A stretch of DNA of 16,010 nucleotides, from NCBI GenBank assembly GCA_002435985.1, contig DIXD01000081.1, forward strand, positions 1 through 16,010, in the 5' to 3' direction. Positions within the stretch are counted from its first letter, which is position 1. Every line of letters begins with the position of its first letter. Both the position numbers and the translations under genes were made by a program. Source of the stretch: Spirochaetaceae bacterium UBA6089. Its GTDB lineage: Bacteria > Spirochaetota > Spirochaetia > Treponematales > Rectinemataceae. Of the stretch, positions 12,735 to 16,010 are shown in pieces. The notes under the pieces were generated by a model. The model saw nothing but the letters and a program-made list of their open reading frames with translations. It did not search any database and was not told where the DNA came from.

Positions 12735-15601
12735 CCCTCCTTCCCAGATCGTGTGAGCGCTTGGTCGTACCACATCAGGAGCTTGGGGTCTTCCTGGAGG
12801 ATGTTTTCTGGAATCTTGCGGGCCACGGCGATGATCGTGGCGTAGTCGCGCTCCTGCCATGCCTTTTTGAATCCGGCCCGAACAGCCTCGAGGCGAAACA
12901 CCCTGAGGCGCTTCTGGCTGGACTCGCGGTACTCTTCGAACTCCCTGAGCAGGGAGCGCTCGCGTAACTTTTCCAAGTCGCTCGCTTTGTTCGGATCGGG
13001 TACGTACCACCGGTCTTTTGAGCGAGTTATGAGTAATGAGGACTGAGTGCTGAATTGGCCGTTTTCTTCGTTGGCTCGACCGGCAGACAGTTCCTCCTGG
13101 ATCATCTTGCGCAGGTCCGCACTCTGTTTCAGCCAAGAAACGATTTGAGCAGGGATTGGTCCCTTGCCGTCGTAGCGGAGGAAGTTCTGTTCGAGCAATT
13201 CGTCGAGTTCGAGTAGTCTCTCGTTTTCTTGCCAGCCGCCTATTTCCTGCATAAATTGAGGATTTAACTCCCCTGCTGTCTGGGGCTTTCTTAAAAGTTG
13301 CTGTCGAAGCCATTGAATTGCCGACGACTCATCGGTGACAAAAAGCTGGAGTTCCAACACCTCGCGGACGGTCATACGCTTCCTGTCGTATTCGGCCACC
13401 TGGTCCGGCAGGAAGTACATTCCATCCCGCTCGGAGAAGCGCTGGGCGAGCCCGGCGTAGAAATCCGCAGCGGACAGCGGAATCATAACGCCATGCTGAA
13501 CGTGGAAGGCCACCATGCGGTCGAAGAGAAGGTAATTCTGGCGCTCGGCAATGACTTCGGCCTGACCGTCTTTCGAAACAAATACCGGAAGTTGCTTGAG
13601 GTGGGTACGGACAAAGTCCCAGACGCCTTCCTCGGTTCCCGCTTCGAGCTTGAAGCGCTCTTCAAGGCCGCCGTTGGGTTTGTAGCAGGAGATGATGAGG
13701 TCCTGCTTGACTGCAGAGGCCGAAGTGACCTGTTTGAACGAACCTTGCTGCTTATCTAGGGTGCGCACATCGGCGATGACGAAGCCGGCGGTTTGTAGGG
13801 CTTCCTGGATGGCGTTCCAAACGCTGTTCTTTGAATTGTGAAATTCTACGGTCATCCAGCGGCCGGGCTTTAAGACGCGGTAGTACTCCTTGAAGCATTC
13901 TGTCATGAGTCGTTGGTACTCCAGCAATCCTTTACCCTGGACGCTATTTTCAATGGCCTCTGGCTTGTTGTTGGTAAAGACCTTGAGCCAGGATTCCCAG
14001 AGGAAGTTGAGCTCGGAGTACATGAGGTTACCGCCAAAAGGCGGGTCGGTGAAGATGTAGTCGATAGATTGCCTACCGAAATCCAATCTTGATGTATCAA
14101 GTGTAGTCAAAATACTTTTAGAATCTAGCATGCAATCCGCAAATGAACGTACCAATCGCCGAATTTTCTTTGGGAAAGCATACTGCGTAGACACCTCCGA
14201 GATCTGGGAGCCTACATATAAGGTCCCGCTCAAGTTTCTATTGTTTTGGGAATAATGGTGCGGAGAATATCTGTTCAATAACGAGAAACCAAATATCCAC
14301 TGTTCATAAAGAAATCGAAGAAACGCTTTCGTACGTTGATTTGAATACAAGTTAACTTTTGCGGTCAGTGCCCCCAGCACCCACAAATTTCTCTTCGTAT
14401 AAAAATGATGCACATGGGTGATGCCGTGGGAAACCTTGGGCTGCTCGGTATTATAGCCCTCGGGCATCCTGTCCGTCGGAAACCAGTAAGGTATGTCCAG
14501 TTGTTCAATCTTCTCAATCAGCGCCAGGTCGAAGGCGTCGGGCGTTTTTTCGTAGCGTGTCTTGCTCACTGAGTAATTGATGAGCACCGGCACCTGCTTT
14601 GCCTGGCGGACGGTTTGTTTAAGGGCGCTGTCATACTTGTTTGTCCACGCCCTTTCCATGTGCCGCTTGGTCAGCCTTGCCCCGCAATGCGGGCAGAGGA
14701 ATTCATCTAGCACCTTCCCCGCCGCATGATCCACCGCCGCATCCCAGAAAATCACTTCGCGCGTACATTCCGGGCATACGAACACATCCGACCAGACCGT
14801 GTAGTTGATTTTGCCCTTGGTCTTTCCATCGGTGTGGAGCGTCTCGTACATCCAGCCGCATTCCTTTTCTACTTCTTTCAGGATGCGCTTGGCTTCTCGC
14901 TCAAAGGCAATCACATCCACCGGGGTGTTGTAGTTGTAAGCAATGAAAGTAGCCGCCGGCGAAAGGTCGTTTAAAACGGCACAGCGAGCGCCCAGTTTCG
15001 AGAAGGGTTTCCAAATGGTTTTCCCATTCTCATCGGTCTCCTGCTGAGAGATGATCCCGTCTTTGTCGACTCGGTAACCCAGGGACTCGACCACCGCCTT
15101 GTCGCCGCACATCTGGGCCGCCACGCCCGTCATTCCAGTCCCGCAAAATCCGTCAAAGACAATGTCCCCTGGCTCCGTGTAATGGAGGATGTAGCGCATG
15201 ATGGCCTTGTGGGGCACCTTGGTGTGGTAGGAGTGGGCATTGTAAATGGGATCGTTTTTGCCTTCGCTTACGTCGGCAGCAAATGGCTCCCGGTGGTATT
15301 GATACCCTTCGGGCTGTTCCGGTTTCTGGGCTTCCCACTCTTTAATGAAATCCGCAATCCACGGGTTCGGGCAGGCGGTGTAGTAGGGTGGGTCGGAGAG
15401 CGCCAGGATATCCTCGTCCGAACCGATGGGGAAGCCCTCGATCTTGCGGAACTCCGGGTCCTGGAGCTTTTTGTGCAGTTCCTCGGTAAAGTAAGCCCTG
15501 CGAGCCTCCTCGTTCGGAAAGGTCAGGCCCAGGCAGGTTACGGGGTTAGAGATTTTTGGTGTGTCCTCAGACAACTCACCAAACAAATCTGATTCTATCA
15601 T
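12731..15601 (-). CDS. pglXI: DNA methyltransferase (adenine-type), PglXI-like, with zinc ribbon
   Basis: This 956-residue protein is a SAM-dependent DNA methyltransferase resembling the type 3 BREX enzyme. Motifs are SDPPYYTACPNPW (69-81), the SAM-binding DIVFDGFCGTGMTG (146-159), a zinc ribbon (CPEC 276-279, CPHC 303-306) and a second catalytic-type motif, FTDPPFGGN (517-525), followed by YSELNFLWESWL. The family preference is N6-adenine, but the sequence does not prove the target base or site. I chose ATG 15601 because AAAAGGA lies 8 bases upstream; in-frame ATG 15607 (spacing too short) and TTG 15621-15622 are alternatives. Residues about 405-515 are encoded by conspicuously AT-rich DNA. 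One heptamer cluster is read through at 850-860 (QFSTQSSLLIT). The stop overlaps the helicase-nuclease start. Upstream is a region with palindromic half-sites. Confidence 0.9.
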   Translation of the reverse strand: MIESDLFGELSEDTPKISNPVTCLGLTFPNEEARRAYFTEELHKKLQDPEFRKIEGFPIGSDEDILALSDPPYYTACPNPWIADFIKEWEAQKPEQPEGYQYHREPFAADVSEGKNDPIYNAHSYHTKVPHKAIMRYILHYTEPGDIVFDGFCGTGMTGVAAQMCGDKAVVESLGYRVDKDGIISQQETDENGKTIWKPFSKLGARCAVLNDLSPAATFIAYNYNTPVDVIAFEREAKRILKEVEKECGWMYETLHTDGKTKGKINYTVWSDVFVCPECTREVIFWDAAVDHAAGKVLDEFLCPHCGARLTKRHMERAWTNKYDSALKQTVRQAKQVPVLINYSVSKTRYEKTPDAFDLALIEKIEQLDIPYWFPTDRMPEGYNTEQPKVSHGITHVHHFYTKRNLWVLGALTAKVNLYSNQRTKAFLRFLYEQWIFGFSLLNRYSPHHYSQNNRNLSGTLYVGSQISEVSTQYAFPKKIRRLVRSFADCMLDSKSILTTLDTSRLDFGRQSIDYIFTDPPFGGNLMYSELNFLWESWLKVFTNNKPEAIENSVQGKGLLEYQRLMTECFKEYYRVLKPGRWMTVEFHNSKNSVWNAIQEALQTAGFVIADVRTLDKQQGSFKQVTSASAVKQDLIISCYKPNGGLEERFKLEAGTEEGVWDFVRTHLKQLPVFVSKDGQAEVIAERQNYLLFDRMVAFHVQHGVMIPLSAADFYAGLAQRFSERDGMYFLPDQVAEYDRKRMTVREVLELQLFVTDESSAIQWLRQQLLRKPQTAGELNPQFMQEIGGWQENERLLELDELLEQNFLRYDGKGPIPAQIVSWLKQSADLRKMIQEELSAGRANEENGQFSTQSSLLITRSKDRWYVPDPNKASDLEKLRERSLLREFEEYRESSQKRLRVFRLEAVRAGFKKAWQERDYATIIAVARKIPENILQEDPKLLMWYDQALTRSGKEG
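12768..12824 (-). repeat. 57-bp direct repeat, proximal copy (methyltransferase 3' end)
   Basis: This is codons for RKIPENILQ through MWYD of the intact methyltransferase. The distal copy is at 9795-9851, with four mismatches by eye, mostly silent (one gives E to G). Confidence 0.92.
13022..13053. repeat. Heptamer repeat cluster 14, inside methyltransferase
   Basis: Plus strand reads GCGAGTTATGAGTAATGAGG then ACTGAGTGCTGA. It encodes QFSTQSSLLITRS near residues 850-862. It is a singleton and the rightmost cluster in the window. Confidence 0.85.
14060..14390 (-). other. AT-rich patch within the methyltransferase, possible swapped target-recognition segment
   Basis: Hand counts give about 37-45% GC per 60 bases between 14101 and 14400, against an estimated 55-60% in the flanking parts of the gene. 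The patch encodes residues about 405-515, between the SAM motif and the second DPP motif, where specificity regions of such enzymes often lie. Confidence 0.6.
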
Positions 15602-15680
15602 CTTCATAATCCTTTTGAACAACGAATACTTTTCCCACTGAATACACGAAAACCGTGGAAATGGGTCTTGCTCTACACGC

Positions 15681-15730
15681 TTTTATACGCCGGCGCATAA
15701 AATGGCGTATATATATACGACAGGCGCATA
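15681..15730. promoter_or_regulatory. Palindromic operator-like region upstream of the methyltransferase
   Basis: On the minus strand, TATGCGCC (15723-15730), TATACGCC (15704-15711) and TATGCGCC (15692-15699) are direct half-sites, followed by an inverted GGCGTATA (15684-15691). The last two form a near-perfect 22-base palindrome (15681-15702) centred on CGCCGGCG. A perfect 14-base palindrome, CGTATATATATACG, lies at 15706-15719. This fits an operator or promoter for the methyltransferase and downstream genes, about 80-130 bases before the start codon. The binding protein is unknown. Confidence 0.55.
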
Positions 15731-15732
15731 TA

Positions 15733-16010
15733 TTATTGCGTACGCTTATAAACAGCCCCCTTCCGTTCTCCGATTTGAACAATCTCGTCTCGCTTCTTCA
15801 GGCGCGAAAGAAGTTTATACGCCTGATCCTGGGTGATATGGCATAAGTCCATAACATCCGCCCGTTTTATGCTTCCATGTTTGTCGATATAGTTGAGTAC
15901 CATCTGTTCTTGCTGGATTGGGTCGAAACCAGCCTGCCGGACATAGGCAGCCTTCTGACCGGTTTTTTTGTAGACCTTGGCGCTAAGCATATAGGATCGT
16001 CCGCGTCCTG
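15733..16010 (-). CDS. C-terminal part of an AlbA_2/Schlafen-type ATP-binding protein (5' end outside window)
   Basis: The reading frame is open through the right edge, so this is the 3' end of a longer gene, not a small protein starting at the ATG at 15990. The visible sequence GRGRSYMLSAKVYKKTGQ, then KAAYVRQAGFDPIQQEQM, then a winged-helix segment (LNYIDKHGSIKRADVMDLCHITQDQAYKLLSRL, ending GERKGAVYKRTQ) matches the usual C-terminus of AlbA_2 (Schlafen-fold) putative DNA-binding and ATP-binding proteins. These often act as regulators or accessory genes in defence islands. It stops at TAA (15733-15735), leaving 131 bases before the methyltransferase start. A role as the system's regulator, perhaps through the palindromes just downstream of its stop, is inference. 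Confidence is high for the winged helix and moderate for the family. Confidence 0.72.
   Translation of the reverse strand, partial: GRGRSYMLSAKVYKKTGQKAAYVRQAGFDPIQQEQMVLNYIDKHGSIKRADVMDLCHITQDQAYKLLSRLKKRDEIVQIGERKGAVYKRTQ

Noticed and set aside
12735..13313. Upstream extension of the helicase-nuclease reading frame to a 1071-residue protein
   Set aside because: This part overlaps the methyltransferase in another frame and has low-complexity, arginine-rich content without family character. A good ribosome-binding site lies just before the ATG at 12734/12731.
13687..13700. GATGATGAGG resembling a heptamer unit
   Set aside because: Single short match in codons for a conserved-looking stretch (DLIISCY), with no tandem units.
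14563..14586. Further heptamer cluster (ACTGAGTAATTGATGAG) in the methyltransferase
   Set aside because: Spacing is broken and it encodes LINYSV, which looks like ordinary protein sequence; chance similarity is likely.

Overview
The window looks like a bacterial chromosomal segment in which a phage-defence island sits next to housekeeping genes. Nothing in it fixes the taxon. GC is moderate (about 50-58% in most genes), genes are tightly packed, and the housekeeping genes (CorA, a FucU-type mutarotase, a UPF0303 protein) are widely distributed. No rRNA, tRNA, CRISPR array, integrase or transposase gene was seen.

Layout. Positions 1-2300 hold a plus-strand UPF0303/haem-degrading-domain gene (80-556), converging on a minus-strand pair, fucU-like (1847-2278) and corA (660-1796). 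From 2383 to the right edge every gene is on the minus strand, so the island reads right to left: the 3' end of an AlbA_2/Schlafen-type regulator-like gene (15733 to beyond 16010); an adenine-type DNA methyltransferase (12731-15601); a Rad3-like helicase fused to a PD-(D/E)XK-type nuclease domain (10098-12734); a 340-bp gap holding a chimeric pseudogene scar (9788-10053); a DUF3644 protein with a HEPN-like RX4H motif (8672-9757); an SNF2 helicase (5688-8675); a four-helix-bundle (S23/IVS family) protein (5287-5667); a PglZ alkaline-phosphatase-fold protein (3218-5290); and a probable BrxA-like protein (2383-3183).

The order methyltransferase - SNF2 helicase - PglZ - BrxA-like matches the downstream half of a type 3 BREX operon (pglXI, brxHII, pglZ, brxA). 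The expected brxF and brxC are not in the window and may lie to the right. Three extra genes are threaded into this operon: the helicase-nuclease, the DUF3644 gene and the four-helix-bundle gene. Several junctions are ATGA or similar stop/start overlaps (12731-12734, 8672-8675, 5287-5290), so the additions appear translationally wired into the operon. The likely picture is a layered defence: methylation marks self DNA, the BREX core blocks phage replication, and two cargo effectors (a nuclease and a putative HEPN RNase) act in parallel or as back-up.

Two structures go beyond gene content. First, clusters of a degenerate heptamer ([GA][AC]TGAG[TG]) occur some fourteen times between 2893 and 13053. 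They lie in or between the BREX core genes and around the four-helix-bundle gene, and are absent from the helicase-nuclease, DUF3644 and the housekeeping genes. Most are read through in frame as extra peptides; others supply stop codons, start codons or Shine-Dalgarno sites. They often form inverted pairs, and one such pair brackets the four-helix-bundle gene like terminal inverted repeats. Second, the helicase-nuclease is bracketed by a 57-bp direct repeat of the methyltransferase 3' end, with a degraded fragment of a second SNF2 helicase beside the distal copy, which is a readable scar of module insertion.
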